A DNA stretch of 64,000 bases from Actinomadura pelletieri DSM 43383 (GTDB taxonomy: Bacteria; Actinomycetota; Actinomycetes; Streptosporangiales; Streptosporangiaceae). Shown piece by piece: positions 52,918 through 62,360 of the stretch. The position numbers were made by a program, and so were the translations under genes. The notes under the pieces were generated by a model. The model made no database searches, was not told the origin of the DNA, and was given only the letters and a program-made list of their open reading frames with translations. The stretch lies in NCBI RefSeq assembly GCF_003634705.1, contig NZ_RBWU01000008.1, forward strand, positions 248,001-312,000, given 5' to 3'. The stretch's first letter is position 1, and every line of letters begins with the position of its first letter.

Positions 52918-53070
52918 ATAGGACGGCGGCAAGGTCTACTACGTGTGCGGTCCGAAGGGCGCCTGCTGGGAGGGGCATCCCGCGGTCGTCCGTGTGCGTG
53001 AGAAGCCACTGGTGGCGGAACTGAATGAGTTCTTCATCCGTGTGGTGTTCCGCGTGCCCGCCGAGACTGC
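52918..53070 (+). pseudogene. Serine recombinase fragment, zinc-ribbon region
   Basis: GGKVYYVCGPKGACWEGHPAVV-like coding, followed by VAELNEFFIRVVF, resembles the C-terminal zinc-ribbon part of large serine recombinases in actinomycetes (YYxC...HP..V.V.E..L...L..F....VF). No catalytic N-terminal domain is present. Frames break soon after, near a run of nine G at about 53106. Confidence 0.5.
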
Positions 53071-53345
53071 CCCGCTGGCCGCCACGATGTGCGAGTCATG
53101 GTTGCGGGGGGGGGCGCCAGAGCCCGAAAATCGTCGGCGATGCCGAGGAGCGCGGGGTCGATGGTCTTCGCCTCACGCAGAGCTTGGCGAGGTGGTGGTT
53201 GCGGGACGGGACGAGCCGGGCGTGTTCTGCGGACGCACGAGTTCGGAAGGCTCGTCTACCGGCAGGCCAAGTCTCGGTCACGGTTGATCATTGTGAGTTG
53301 ATCTTGCGTCGACCCGGGTAGGTCGTCGGCACCAGTTCTCGGGGG

Positions 53346-54116
53346 GTGGAGACCGTGGTGAGGAAGTATGCGGCCGAATTCGTGGGGACGCTGCTCCTCG
53401 TCTATTTCGCGGTGGGTGTGGCGACCCTGTCGTTCGGTTTCGGCCTCGCCGGCAGGAGCGTCGCGGCGGGTATGGTCGCGACGGCGTTGGCGTTCGGGCT
53501 CGTGCTTCTCGTCCTGGTCTACGCGATCGGCCCGATCTCAGGTTGCCACGTCAATCCGGCGGTCACGCTCGGTGTGCTGCTCGCCCGCCGGATGAAGCCG
53601 GTCGAGGCGGTCGGCTACTGGGCCGCCCAGTTCGCGGGCGGGATCCTCGGCGCGTTGCTGCTGTGGGCGACGTTCACCGGCTCGCCGGTCTACCGCCGGT
53701 CCGTGACCGGGCTCGGCGCGGACGGGTGGGGCGCGGCCAGCCTCGTCCGGATCAATGTGGGCGGCGCGTTCCTCGCTGAGGTCGTGCTGACCGCGCTGTT
53801 CGTGTTCGCCGTCCTCGCGATGACGAGCGAGGCCGCCATCCCGTCCGTCAGCGGCGTCGCGATCGGCCTGGCGCTGACCACCGTGCACCTCATCGGCATC
53901 CCGATCACGGGCACCTCGGTCAACCCCGCCCGCAGCCTCGGCCCCGCCCTCGTCGTCGGCGGGACCGCCCTGGAACAGGTGTGGCTGTTCATCATCGCCC
54001 CTCTCGCCGGCGCCATTGTCGCCGCCGCCGCACACGCCTTCCTACAGCCTCCGGTCAAGGAGACCCCGCTACCGCCCCCGGAGGACGCCGTCCCAGAAGC
54101 AGGCGTTGCCAGATGA
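53346..54116 (+). CDS. Aquaporin / MIP-family channel
   Basis: 256 residues, six membrane helices. Both NPA boxes are present: SGCHVNPAVTLGVLL and SVNPARSLGPALV, with the N-terminal AAEFVGTLLLVYF typical of the family. His before Val in the first loop and the Arg after the second NPA fit a water-selective AqpZ-like pore rather than a glycerol channel, but this is tentative. GTG 53346 is one of several adjacent GTG codons; the GTGs at 53355 and 53358 are equally possible. Isolated among gene fragments. Confidence 0.9.
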   Translation: METVVRKYAAEFVGTLLLVYFAVGVATLSFGFGLAGRSVAAGMVATALAFGLVLLVLVYAIGPISGCHVNPAVTLGVLLARRMKPVEAVGYWAAQFAGGILGALLLWATFTGSPVYRRSVTGLGADGWGAASLVRINVGGAFLAEVVLTALFVFAVLAMTSEAAIPSVSGVAIGLALTTVHLIGIPITGTSVNPARSLGPALVVGGTALEQVWLFIIAPLAGAIVAAAAHAFLQPPVKETPLPPPEDAVPEAGVAR

Positions 54117-54269
54117 CCGAGCCGCGCGGCACCTAGCGTTTCCTCGGTGAGGTTCTGTCATCTGTGGGAGCCGGGCTCCATATGTCCATGGACGTCGACA
54201 CGGGGTCCACCGAACGCTTGGCGGGCCTTGGCCAGGACGTGCCGGACCTCGTCACCAGCACGGCGTGAA

Positions 54270-54506
54270 CGCTGGTCGATCGCGTGGACGGAGCGGTACG
54301 CGGACGCGAGGCCGAGATCGAGGACCGGCGACGCCGTCTCGTCCAGAATCCCGAACTCCCGGGCGGAGTCGCCGACCTCATGAACGACATCCGCAGGCGC
54401 TCCACCGAACGCAACACCCGGATCGAACAGCTCGAGAACACCGTGCCGCCGCAACACTGCCCGGAGCTTCTCGACCTCCTACCAGGCAGTCTCGACAGAC
54501 TTCTGG
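54270..54506 (+). pseudogene. Serine recombinase fragment, C-terminal coiled coil
   Basis: The frame gives EAEIEDRRRRLVQNPE, VADLMNDIRRRSTER and PELLDLLPGSLDRLL. The pattern of a basic helix followed by NPELLDLLP recalls the C-terminal tail of the same recombinase type as at 52918-53070. An intact aquaporin gene lies between the two pieces. Confidence 0.45.
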
Positions 54507-54646
54507 TGAAGCCGTCTACGAACCAGAGTCAGCCGCGTTCAGCGGCGCCGACGCCAGGGAACTCGCTCACAGCCTCTTCCACAACGACCATGTCCTACGA
54601 AGCGCGACCGGGGGCCGATCGGCACTCGGACGGCGCGTGGTCCGTT

Positions 54647-55885
54647 TCATTGTGCCAACTGCTCCTTGTCGAAGCCGGCGATGGTCTTGTACCCCTCGCT
54701 GAGGGCGACGATCTCATCCCGGGTGAGGACATCGTCGATGTGATCGAAGGGCTGGTCGCCGGTACGTTTGTAGACCTCCCGAAGGATCGCGTCCGGCGGA
54801 TTCCTGCGGTTGGTGAGGACCACCTGCGCCGTCGCCGGCAGGCGGGCTTCCTCGTAGCGGCGCAGTGCGGTGACCGGATCGGTCCGGGCCAGGTGTTCGG
54901 CCAGCACTCCACCATCGAGGATGGCCTGTGCGGCGCCGTTGGAACCGCGTGGAACCATCGGGTGCGCCGCATCGCCCAGGAGGGTGATCCTCCCCTCGGT
55001 CCAGTGGTCCAGCGGGTCCTGGTCCACCATCGGATACTCCAGGACTTCGTCGGCTGCGCGGATCAGCGCCGGAACGTCGAGCCAGTCGAAGTGCCAGTCC
55101 TCGAACGGACCGATGAAGTCCTCGATGAGCCCTGGGGTGTTCCAGTCGCGCTTGTCGCGCATGGGCGCTTCGCATTCGGCGACCCAGTTCACCAGTTGGC
55201 GTCCCCGTTCGTCGACGGCGTTGCGGATGGGGTAGATCACCATTTTTCCGGTCGCGAGCCACCCGGCGCGCACCATCGATGCGCCTGACAGGAACGGCGG
55301 CCACACGGTGACGCCCCGCCACATCATGTAGCCGGTGTACTTGGGCTGCGCCGCTTGGGGGTGGAACTGCCGGCGGATCGCCGAATGCACACCGTCTGCG
55401 GCTACGACCACGGCGGCGGAAGTGAAGTCGGTCGATCCGTCCGAATGCCGTATCTCTACGGTCGCGCGGTCTTCGTCCTGTGAGGCGGACACCACCCGGT
55501 GATCGAGGCGGACCGCATCGGCGCCCAGGCGTTCCCGCACGGCATCCAGCAGCACCAGTTGCAGGTCGCCGCGGTGGATCGAGAACTGCGGCCATGTGTA
55601 ACCGGCGTGGCGGCCGACGGGCTCGCTGTAGATGTGCTGCCCGAACCGGTTGAAGAACGCGGATTCGGCCGTTGTCACCGCGACCGCCGCCAACGCGTTC
55701 TCCAGCCCCAGCCGGGACAGGTTGCGGGTGGCGTGCGGAAGGAGATTGATGCCGACGCCGAGCGACTCCAGTTGCGGGGCGGCTTCGAGGACGACGCATT
55801 CGATGCCTCGGTCGTGCAGTTCCAGTGCCAGGGTGAGGCCGCCGATACCGGCACCGGCGATGGCCACCGTCGGCTCAGTCGCCAT
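54647..55885 (-). CDS. FAD-dependent aromatic monooxygenase
   Basis: 412-residue class A flavoprotein hydroxylase. FAD motifs: AIAGAGIGGLTLALELHDRG at the N-terminus, VVVAADGVHSAIRRQ (the DG motif) in the middle, and GRITLLGDAAHPMVPRGSNG. Related to salicylate and 3-hydroxybenzoate hydroxylases; the substrate is not determinable. The start overlaps the alcohol dehydrogenase stop by 11 bases. Last gene of the leftward catabolic operon. Confidence 0.9.
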   Translation of the reverse strand: MATEPTVAIAGAGIGGLTLALELHDRGIECVVLEAAPQLESLGVGINLLPHATRNLSRLGLENALAAVAVTTAESAFFNRFGQHIYSEPVGRHAGYTWPQFSIHRGDLQLVLLDAVRERLGADAVRLDHRVVSASQDEDRATVEIRHSDGSTDFTSAAVVVAADGVHSAIRRQFHPQAAQPKYTGYMMWRGVTVWPPFLSGASMVRAGWLATGKMVIYPIRNAVDERGRQLVNWVAECEAPMRDKRDWNTPGLIEDFIGPFEDWHFDWLDVPALIRAADEVLEYPMVDQDPLDHWTEGRITLLGDAAHPMVPRGSNGAAQAILDGGVLAEHLARTDPVTALRRYEEARLPATAQVVLTNRRNPPDAILREVYKRTGDQPFDHIDDVLTRDEIVALSEGYKTIAGFDKEQLAQ

Positions 55886-56933
55886 GGCTTCCTCCTGTGG
55901 TCTCCAGCAGCACCTTCAGTGCCGTTCCGGTGTCCATCGCCGCGTAGCCCTTGGGGGCGTCGGCGAGCGCGAGCGTGCGGTCGATCAGTGCTGAGAGGTC
56001 GAGGCCGCCGGCGCGTACCTCGTCGATCAGCCCGGGAAGATAGCGGCGGGCGGGCGCCACCCCACCGCACAGGTTGATCTGGCGTGCGAAGAGCCGCATC
56101 GGCGCGACCGGCTCCACACCGTGCGGGACGCCCACGTATCCCACCGCTCCGCCGGGCGCGACCACCTCAAGCGCCGTGTCGAAGGCGGCCTGCGCGCCGA
56201 CGCACTCCACCACCCGGTCGGGCAGCCGGCCGCCGAGCAGCTCGCGCACCCGCGCGACCGGCGATTCGTCGCGGGACACCCGCAGGGTCTCGACGTCGAA
56301 CCCCTCGGCGACCGTCAGCCGTGCCGGCTGTTCGCCCAGCAGCACCACCCGCCCGGCACCCATGCGGCGTGCCGCGTGGGCCGCCGAGATGCCGACGGCC
56401 CCGTCGCCGATGACGACCACGGTGTCGCCGGGGCCGACGCCTGCGAGGACCGCGCCGTGGGTGCCGGTGGCGTACACATCGCACAGCGGCATCAGAAGCC
56501 GGGCCAGTTCCGTGTCGAGCTCGCCGGCCGACCACGGCAGAGGGACCAGGGTCGCGTCCGCGAAAGGCACCCGGATGGCCTGCGCCTGTGCGCCCGCCCA
56601 GTCCTTGCCCCAGATACCCGAGTCCTCGCACAGGGGCTGCAGCCCACTCCGGCACTGGTCGCAGTGGCCCTCGGAGAAGGCGAACGGCGCGATCACGGTG
56701 TCACCCGGCCGGACCGATGTCACGTCGGCGCCGACGTCCAGGACGCGTCCCATGAACTCGTGGCCGATGCCGCCGGGGGCGTGGGGGACGATGCCGCGGT
56801 AGGTCCACAGGTCGGAACCGCAGATCGCGGAGTACAGGATCTCCACGGTCGCGTCGGCGGGGTCGACCGGGCGCGGGTCCGGAAACTGCTCGACCGTGAT
56901 GTCGAAGGGTTTGTTGAACCTCGTGGCCAACAT
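55875..56933 (-). CDS. Zinc-dependent alcohol dehydrogenase (MDR family)
   Basis: 352 residues. Catalytic zinc Cys in YSAICGSDLWTY and GIGHEFMGRVLDVG; structural-zinc cysteines only partly kept (HCDQCRSGLQPLC). The coenzyme motif is VVVIGDGAVGISAAHAARR. It probably oxidises an aromatic or aliphatic alcohol to the aldehyde used by the aldehyde dehydrogenase of the same operon. It lies 15 bases after the P450 gene. Confidence 0.9.
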   Translation of the reverse strand: MLATRFNKPFDITVEQFPDPRPVDPADATVEILYSAICGSDLWTYRGIVPHAPGGIGHEFMGRVLDVGADVTSVRPGDTVIAPFAFSEGHCDQCRSGLQPLCEDSGIWGKDWAGAQAQAIRVPFADATLVPLPWSAGELDTELARLLMPLCDVYATGTHGAVLAGVGPGDTVVVIGDGAVGISAAHAARRMGAGRVVLLGEQPARLTVAEGFDVETLRVSRDESPVARVRELLGGRLPDRVVECVGAQAAFDTALEVVAPGGAVGYVGVPHGVEPVAPMRLFARQINLCGGVAPARRYLPGLIDEVRAGGLDLSALIDRTLALADAPKGYAAMDTGTALKVLLETTGGSHGD

Positions 56934-56948
56934 GGTCAGCCGCTCCTC

Positions 56949-58130
56949 TCAGGCCGCGTGCACGGTGGTGGGCAGCGCGCTCAGCCCGCGGATCAGCTGG
57001 TTGATGCGCCGCTGCGGCGTGCCGACCTCGAAACGCGCCACGCGGTCGGCCAGCGCCTCCAGGATGGAGTGGCCCTCCAGCCGGGCCAGGCCCTGGCCGG
57101 CGCAGCCGTGCATGCCGTAACCGAAGGCGACGTGCTCGGCGGGGTTGCGGCGGACGTCGAAGCGCTCCGGGTCCGGCCAGCGGCGTTCGTCCCGGTTCGC
57201 CGACGCGTACAGCATCATCACCCGCGAGCCTTCGGGCAGCACCATGCCCTCGACGTCCACGTCGCGGGTGGTGACGCGGCAGAAGAACTGGACGGGCGAC
57301 TCGATGCGCAGGATCTCGTTGAACGCGCTCGGGATCAGGCCGCGGTCTTCGCGGACCGCGTCCCACTGGTCGGGGTAGGTCGCGAAGTACCAGACGGCGT
57401 TGCTGATCGCGTTGATCGTGGTGTCCAGGCCGGCGGTGACGTAGGCGGACATCAGCGGTACGCAGGATTCGGGCTCGATCTTCCCGGCCTCGGCGGCCTC
57501 GTAGATCGCCCGGCCCATGCTGCCCGGGGCCAGCTGGTCGGGGGTGGCCCGGGTCGCGAGGTACACCAGCTGGTCCTGGAGCAGAGGGAGGGCCGCCTCG
57601 GTGCGCGGGCCCTCGGGACCGCTCGCGGAGAAGGCGGCGTCGGCCCAGGTGAGAACCTTGTCCCGGCCGTCCTGGGGCAGCCCGATCAGGTCGAGCACGA
57701 TGGAGAGCGGGAAGTCCTGCGCGAGGTCGGTGACCGTGTCGAAGCCGCCCTTCCCGACCAGGTCGTCGACCAGCTCGACGGCCCGGCGCCGGATGTCGTC
57801 GCCGAGCTTGCGGATCTCGCGCGGCGACAGGCGCTCCGCCAGGACGCCGCGGAGCCGGTCGTGCTCGGGCGGATCGGTGGCGATGATCAGGCCGCGGGTG
57901 GCCTCGTTCGCGATCTCGTTGAGGCCGATGCCGCTGGCCGAGGAGTAGGTCTCCCAGTCACCGAGGGCGGCCCGGACCTGGGCGTAGCGTCCCATGGCCC
58001 AGACGTTGAGGCGCGAGAGGTAGCAGACCGGCCCGGCGTCGCGGATCCGCTGGTAGAGCGGCCACGGGTCGAGTAGCGCCTCGTCGGTGAACAGATCGAG
58101 GTCCAGGGCTGGTACGGGGCTGGTGGTCAA
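56949..58130 (-). CDS. Cytochrome P450
   Basis: 393 residues. I-helix SAYVTAGLDTTINAISNAVW, the ExxR pair in NEILRIESPV, and the haem loop AFGYGMHGCAGQGLARLE with the Cys ligand. VWAMGRYAQVRAALGDWETYSSASGIGL near the N-terminus recalls the CYP199 group that demethylates para-methoxybenzoates. It is followed by a ferredoxin reductase and a ferredoxin, giving a complete class I electron chain in one operon. Confidence 0.92.
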   Translation of the reverse strand: MTTSPVPALDLDLFTDEALLDPWPLYQRIRDAGPVCYLSRLNVWAMGRYAQVRAALGDWETYSSASGIGLNEIANEATRGLIIATDPPEHDRLRGVLAERLSPREIRKLGDDIRRRAVELVDDLVGKGGFDTVTDLAQDFPLSIVLDLIGLPQDGRDKVLTWADAAFSASGPEGPRTEAALPLLQDQLVYLATRATPDQLAPGSMGRAIYEAAEAGKIEPESCVPLMSAYVTAGLDTTINAISNAVWYFATYPDQWDAVREDRGLIPSAFNEILRIESPVQFFCRVTTRDVDVEGMVLPEGSRVMMLYASANRDERRWPDPERFDVRRNPAEHVAFGYGMHGCAGQGLARLEGHSILEALADRVARFEVGTPQRRINQLIRGLSALPTTVHAA

Positions 58131-58161
58131 GGTGGCTCCAGAGACGAGGTGGGAATGGAGG

Positions 58162-59313
58162 TCACGCCGCGGGCGCGGGTGCGGCGAGCTTGTGGAGTCT
58201 GCCGATCGGGACCCGGCGGTTCACGGTGCCCGCGGCGACCGGGCGGCCGTCGAGGACCCACTGGACGAGGGCGTCGCCATCCTCGAGCGAGCCGTCGAGG
58301 ACCGAGAGTTCGGTGCCGGGACGGATCTCGCCCGCGATCTTGATGTCCAGACCCCACTGCTCGGTCCAGAAGAACGGCCTGGGCCGGTAGACCGGGGCTT
58401 CGGCGCCGCGTACCAGCGCCGCCGCGGCGACGCGGGCCTGGTCGAGCGCGCTGGCCCAGTGCGGGGTCCGGCGCAGGCCGCCCGAACCGTGGGGCCGGGC
58501 GACGAGGTCACCGGCGGCGACGATGTCCGGCCGTACCCGGCAGCGGCTGTCCACGCGGACCCCGGCCGGCGAGGCGAGCCCGGTGCCGGCGAGCCATTCG
58601 ACGTTCGGCCGGCAGCCGGCCGCCGTGATCACGACATCGGCCTCGTGCACGGTCCCGGAGCCGGTGCGCACGCCCGTGACCTCCTCGCCGCCGAGCAACT
58701 CGACACCGCCCGCGGCGCGGGCGAGGACGACGCCCGCGGCGGTGGCGGCGGCGGTCAGTCGGGCCGCGAGCTGCCGGCCGAACTGGCGGACCAGATGCGG
58801 ATCCTGATCGATGACGGTGACCTCGATGCCGAGGGAGCGCGCGGAGGAAGCGATCTCCATGCCGAGGAAGCCACCACCGATGATCAGCGCGGAGCGCGCG
58901 GTGGTGAGCCGGTCACGCAGCGCCAGCGCGTCGTCGAGGTCGCGAACGACCAGCTCGCCGGAAGACGAGCCCAGGCGCCGGGCGCGGGCGCCGGTCGCGA
59001 GGATGAGCCCGTCGTAGGGCACCTCCTCGCCGCCGGCGAGCAGCACGCGCCGGCGTTCGGCGTCCAGGCCGGTCGCCCGCGCGCCGGTGCGCAGCGTGAC
59101 GTCGGAGGGCAGGGCGGTCATGAACACCGACTCCACCGGCTCGGTGCCCTTCAGGACGGCCTTCGACAGCGGCGGCCGCACATACGGTGCGTAGGACTCC
59201 TCGCTCAGGACGGTGATCGGGCCATCGTGTCCCTGCCGGCGCAGCGCGTCCGAGGCGGTCGTCGCGGCGACCGAACCGCCGACGATGACGATCGTGCCGG
59301 TACCGCTACGCAT
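58162..59313 (-). CDS. Ferredoxin reductase, FAD/NAD(P)H-dependent
   Basis: 383 residues. FAD-binding IVIVGGSVAATTASDALRRQG, the RPPLSKAVL segment of the putidaredoxin-reductase family, ILATGARARRL, a NADH motif ALIIGGGFLGMEIASSARSLG and the second FAD stretch DIVAAGDLV. It would pass electrons to the ferredoxin encoded immediately upstream (8-base overlap), and then to the P450. Confidence 0.92.
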   Translation of the reverse strand: MRSGTGTIVIVGGSVAATTASDALRRQGHDGPITVLSEESYAPYVRPPLSKAVLKGTEPVESVFMTALPSDVTLRTGARATGLDAERRRVLLAGGEEVPYDGLILATGARARRLGSSSGELVVRDLDDALALRDRLTTARSALIIGGGFLGMEIASSARSLGIEVTVIDQDPHLVRQFGRQLAARLTAAATAAGVVLARAAGGVELLGGEEVTGVRTGSGTVHEADVVITAAGCRPNVEWLAGTGLASPAGVRVDSRCRVRPDIVAAGDLVARPHGSGGLRRTPHWASALDQARVAAAALVRGAEAPVYRPRPFFWTEQWGLDIKIAGEIRPGTELSVLDGSLEDGDALVQWVLDGRPVAAGTVNRRVPIGRLHKLAAPAPAA

Positions 59314-59500
59314 CGGTGAGCTTCAACGCGGCGACGGGGCAGACGCGTACGGCGGCCTGGGCGCCCTCGATGTCGGCGGCCGGGACCTCCTCCAGGAGGA
59401 TCTCGAGTTCGCCTTCCTCGTCGAGGCGCAGCAGGTTTGGCGCGGACTGTTCGCAGAACCCGTAGCCCTCGCAGCGGGCGCGTTCCACTGAGATCTTCAT
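59306..59500 (-). CDS. Small [3Fe-4S]-type ferredoxin with one missing Cys
   Basis: 64 residues from ATG 59500. The cluster site reads CEGYGFCEQSAP and later VCPVAAL. Of the CxxCxxxC...CP motif, the second Cys is replaced by Tyr, the usual state in P450-linked [3Fe-4S] ferredoxins of actinomycetes. It is the electron donor to the P450 of the operon. Confidence 0.88.
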   Translation of the reverse strand: MKISVERARCEGYGFCEQSAPNLLRLDEEGELEILLEEVPAADIEGAQAAVRVCPVAALKLTDA

Positions 59501-59549
59501 GCGACTTCTTCTTTCGTGCTTTCCGGGATCGCGGCTGTGCCGGGCTGGT

Positions 59550-61022
59550 TCAGACGGGGTAGGTGCCCGGAGTGCTGCGGGCCGTGACCCACTGCCACTG
59601 GGTGAACTCGTCGAGATTCCAGTGCCCGCCGTAGCGGCCACCGTTGCCGGAGTCCCGGGTGCCGCCCATCGGGACGTGCGGCGCGTCGTTGATGGTCTGG
59701 CCGTTGATGTGCACCATGCCGGTGCGCAGGCGGGTGGCCATGTCGAGGCCGCGCCCCATCGAGGCGGTGTGGATCGCCGCCGACAGCCCGTACCGGGTGG
59801 CGTTGGCGAGCTCGACCGCCTCGTCGTCGCTGGAGAAACGGGTGACGGGGAGCACCGGACCAAAGATCTCTTCGCTGAAGGCGCGGACCGAGGGCGTGAC
59901 CCGGTCGAGGACGGTCGGGCTGTAGAAGGGGCCGTCCTGCCGGCCACCGGCGCACAACACCGAGCCGGCCTCCACCGATTCGGCGACGATCTCGTGGACC
60001 CGGTCCGCCTGGCGCTTGCTGATCAGCGGCCCCACCCGCACCTCGGGGCGGGTGGGATCGCCGACGGCGAGCGACCGCACGTAGGAGGTGAGCCGCTCGA
60101 CGTACTCGTCGGCGAGCGACTCGTGGACGAGGTGCCGGCCGGTCGCCATGCAGATCTGCCCATGGTGCAGGAGCGAGCCCCAGGCGGCGTTGTTGACGGC
60201 CATCGCGAGGTCGGCGTCGTCGAGGACGATGTAGGCGTTGTTGCCGCCGAGTTCGAGGACGACGCGTTTGAGCATGCCGCCCGCGATCTCACCGACCCGG
60301 CGCCCGGCCGCGGAGGACCCGGTGAAGGAGATCACCGCGGTGTACGGCGACCGGACGACGGCCTCGCCGACGTCGGCGCCCCCCGGCAGGACGTGGAGCA
60401 GGCCGTCGGGGAGTCCGGCCTCCTCCAGCATCCGGGCGAGGACCACACCGCCGCTGACCGAGGACTCCGGTGCGGGCTTGAGCAGCACCGCGTTGCCCAG
60501 GGCCAGCGCCGGTGCGACGGCGCGGATCGCGAGCATGAGTGGAGCGTTCCACGGTGCGATGACGCCCACGACGCCGACCGGGACGCGGCGTGCCATCGAC
60601 AGCACGCCGGAGACCTCGTGCGGGAGCAGGTCGCCACAGGGCTGGTCGACCAGGGCGGCGGCCGCGGTGAGCTCGCCGACGGCCTTGGTGATCTCCTGCG
60701 CGGCCTTGGGGCGGGTGCATCCGGTCTCGCGGATCATGAAGGCGACGATGTCGTCGCGGTCGGCCTCCAGCGCCGCGGCGGCGCGATACAGCACCGCGCC
60801 CCGCTCCCTGAACGAAGTCGCCGCCCAAGCGGGCTGCGCCGCGGCGGCCGTGGCGCCCGCCGCTTCGACATCCGGGCCGGAAGCCGTGCCGATGGTGCCC
60901 AGCTGGATCCCGGTCGCCGCCTCCGAGACGGCGCCCGGCCCACCGGAACCCTCCCGCCAGCCGGACGAGTACAGCCTGCCGGTCCATGTCACAGGATCGA
61001 GGATGCTCACGTGGATCTCCAT
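59550..61022 (-). CDS. Aldehyde dehydrogenase (benzaldehyde/vanillin type)
   Basis: 490 residues. NAD-binding FTGSSAAGRRVGEIAGG, the general base Glu in VLELGGNNAYIVLD, the nucleophile Cys in HHGQICMATGRH and late EEIFGPVLPVTRF. The QICMATGR context is typical of aromatic aldehyde dehydrogenases such as those for vanillin. First gene of the leftward operon, divergent from the PucR-type regulator. Confidence 0.9.
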   Translation of the reverse strand: MEIHVSILDPVTWTGRLYSSGWREGSGGPGAVSEAATGIQLGTIGTASGPDVEAAGATAAAAQPAWAATSFRERGAVLYRAAAALEADRDDIVAFMIRETGCTRPKAAQEITKAVGELTAAAALVDQPCGDLLPHEVSGVLSMARRVPVGVVGVIAPWNAPLMLAIRAVAPALALGNAVLLKPAPESSVSGGVVLARMLEEAGLPDGLLHVLPGGADVGEAVVRSPYTAVISFTGSSAAGRRVGEIAGGMLKRVVLELGGNNAYIVLDDADLAMAVNNAAWGSLLHHGQICMATGRHLVHESLADEYVERLTSYVRSLAVGDPTRPEVRVGPLISKRQADRVHEIVAESVEAGSVLCAGGRQDGPFYSPTVLDRVTPSVRAFSEEIFGPVLPVTRFSSDDEAVELANATRYGLSAAIHTASMGRGLDMATRLRTGMVHINGQTINDAPHVPMGGTRDSGNGGRYGGHWNLDEFTQWQWVTARSTPGTYPV

Positions 61023-61142
61023 TTCGACGGGCGTCGAGCCGTCCTCGCCGGACGCCTTGGCCGAACGGTATGTGCGTGGCCACGGTCAGGGCCTTCACCT
61101 GGTGTATTAAGCTCGGCTCAAAATTTCCGACACCGTGTCGGG
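61023..61142. promoter_or_regulatory. Divergent promoter region of the aldehyde dehydrogenase operon and the regulator
   Basis: 120 bases between divergent starts, with a locally A/T-rich segment GTGTATTAAGC around 61102-61112 and AAAATTTCC at about 61120. No exact operator can be assigned. Confidence 0.4.
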
Positions 61143-62345
61143 ATGGGTGGTCGGCAGTTGAACGTTGACGATGTGATCCAGAACCTCGCCGAGCAGCTCG
61201 ATCGCTCACTCGTCCTCTATGACACCGAGCTGAACCTCGTGGCGTTCAGCGCGCACGACGACGACATCGACGAGGTGCGCCGAACGGTGATCTTGAGCCG
61301 TCGTGGTACCGCGCGAGGTCGGGAGATGATCCATCAGGCGGGCGCTCACCGCGCCCACGGCGCGGTGGTGATTCCACCTGACGAGAAGACCGGCGCGCCG
61401 GCCCGGGTGATCGTCCCCATCCGGCGCGGCGAACGCCTCGTCGGGTACATCGCCTACATTCATCCCGGCACGCCTGATGATGAGGGAGCGGATTGGCACC
61501 GTGACGCGCTCGACGCGGCCGCTGCTGATCTCAAGGAGTTGCTGCACGAACGTGAACTCAGCCGCAAACGCGAGCTCGCACACGTCAATGAGCAGTTGAA
61601 AGGTGTCCTGTCCGGCGATCCCGAGACACGGGCCGAGGCCGCGAAGGTGCTGCGCGACACACGCATGATCGGTGCGTCGGAGAGCTATACGGCTCTGGTG
61701 CTCAGCGTCGGCACGCCGGAGGGGGAACTGTCCATCGAGGACCGGCTGGTCCTCAACGACTGCATGGCGGATCTGCTGCGCAAGTCGCCCTCGAAAGTGA
61801 CGGGGACGGTCCTGGACACGCATGCCGTCGCGATCACGCCGCGCCGCGTCAACCAGGAACGGATCGCCGAACACCTGGGCGCGGACGGGCTCTCCCGGCT
61901 GCGCGCGGGCATCGGTGACCCGCGGGCAGAACTCGCCGACGCGGTCGAGTCCTACCGGGAGGCCCTGGTCGCGGCCCGGGCGGCCGCGCTGGACGAGGCG
62001 ACCTACGGCCCGATCGCGAAGTGGTCGGACCTCGGACTCGACCGGCTACTCGTCCAGCTCCCGCTCGCCTCACTCACCCGCAGGGATCTGCCCCCACCGC
62101 TGCAGAGACTGCTGGCCGTCGCGAACGGGCCCGATCTCATCACCACGCTGGAGTGCTACCTCGACAACGCCTGCGACGCGCAGGCGACCGCGCGGGAACT
62201 CATGGTCCACCGCAGCACGGTGTACTACCGGCTGGACCGCATCCAGAAGATCGGCGAGATCGACCTGGGACGGGGCAGCGCCCGCCGGGAGATGCACACG
62301 GCGCTGCGCGTCGCGACGCTGGCGCGCCTGCGCGGCACGCACTGA
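61143..62345 (+). CDS. PucR-type / CdaR-like transcriptional regulator
   Basis: 400 residues. The N-terminal half is a sensory region (VDDVIQNLAEQLDRSLVLYD, then LVGYIAYIHPG); the C-terminal end is the PucR helix-turn-helix, LITTLECYLDNACDAQATAR with MVHRSTVYYRLDRIQKIGEI. It probably controls the divergent operon in response to the aromatic substrate or an intermediate. The start is uncertain: ATG 61143 or TTG 61158; the upstream part of the open frame is a shadow of the aldehyde dehydrogenase gene. Confidence 0.88.
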   Translation: MGGRQLNVDDVIQNLAEQLDRSLVLYDTELNLVAFSAHDDDIDEVRRTVILSRRGTARGREMIHQAGAHRAHGAVVIPPDEKTGAPARVIVPIRRGERLVGYIAYIHPGTPDDEGADWHRDALDAAAADLKELLHERELSRKRELAHVNEQLKGVLSGDPETRAEAAKVLRDTRMIGASESYTALVLSVGTPEGELSIEDRLVLNDCMADLLRKSPSKVTGTVLDTHAVAITPRRVNQERIAEHLGADGLSRLRAGIGDPRAELADAVESYREALVAARAAALDEATYGPIAKWSDLGLDRLLVQLPLASLTRRDLPPPLQRLLAVANGPDLITTLECYLDNACDAQATARELMVHRSTVYYRLDRIQKIGEIDLGRGSARREMHTALRVATLARLRGTH

Positions 62346-62360
62346 CGGCCGTTCGTCGCC

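Noticed and set aside
56121..58076. Long plus-strand open frame opposite the alcohol dehydrogenase and P450
   Set aside because: High-GC antisense shadow; the minus strand encodes both enzymes with intact haem and zinc motifs.
58087..59319. 410-codon plus-strand frame
   Set aside because: Shadow of the ferredoxin reductase gene; composition is Gly/Arg/Ala-rich and motif-free.
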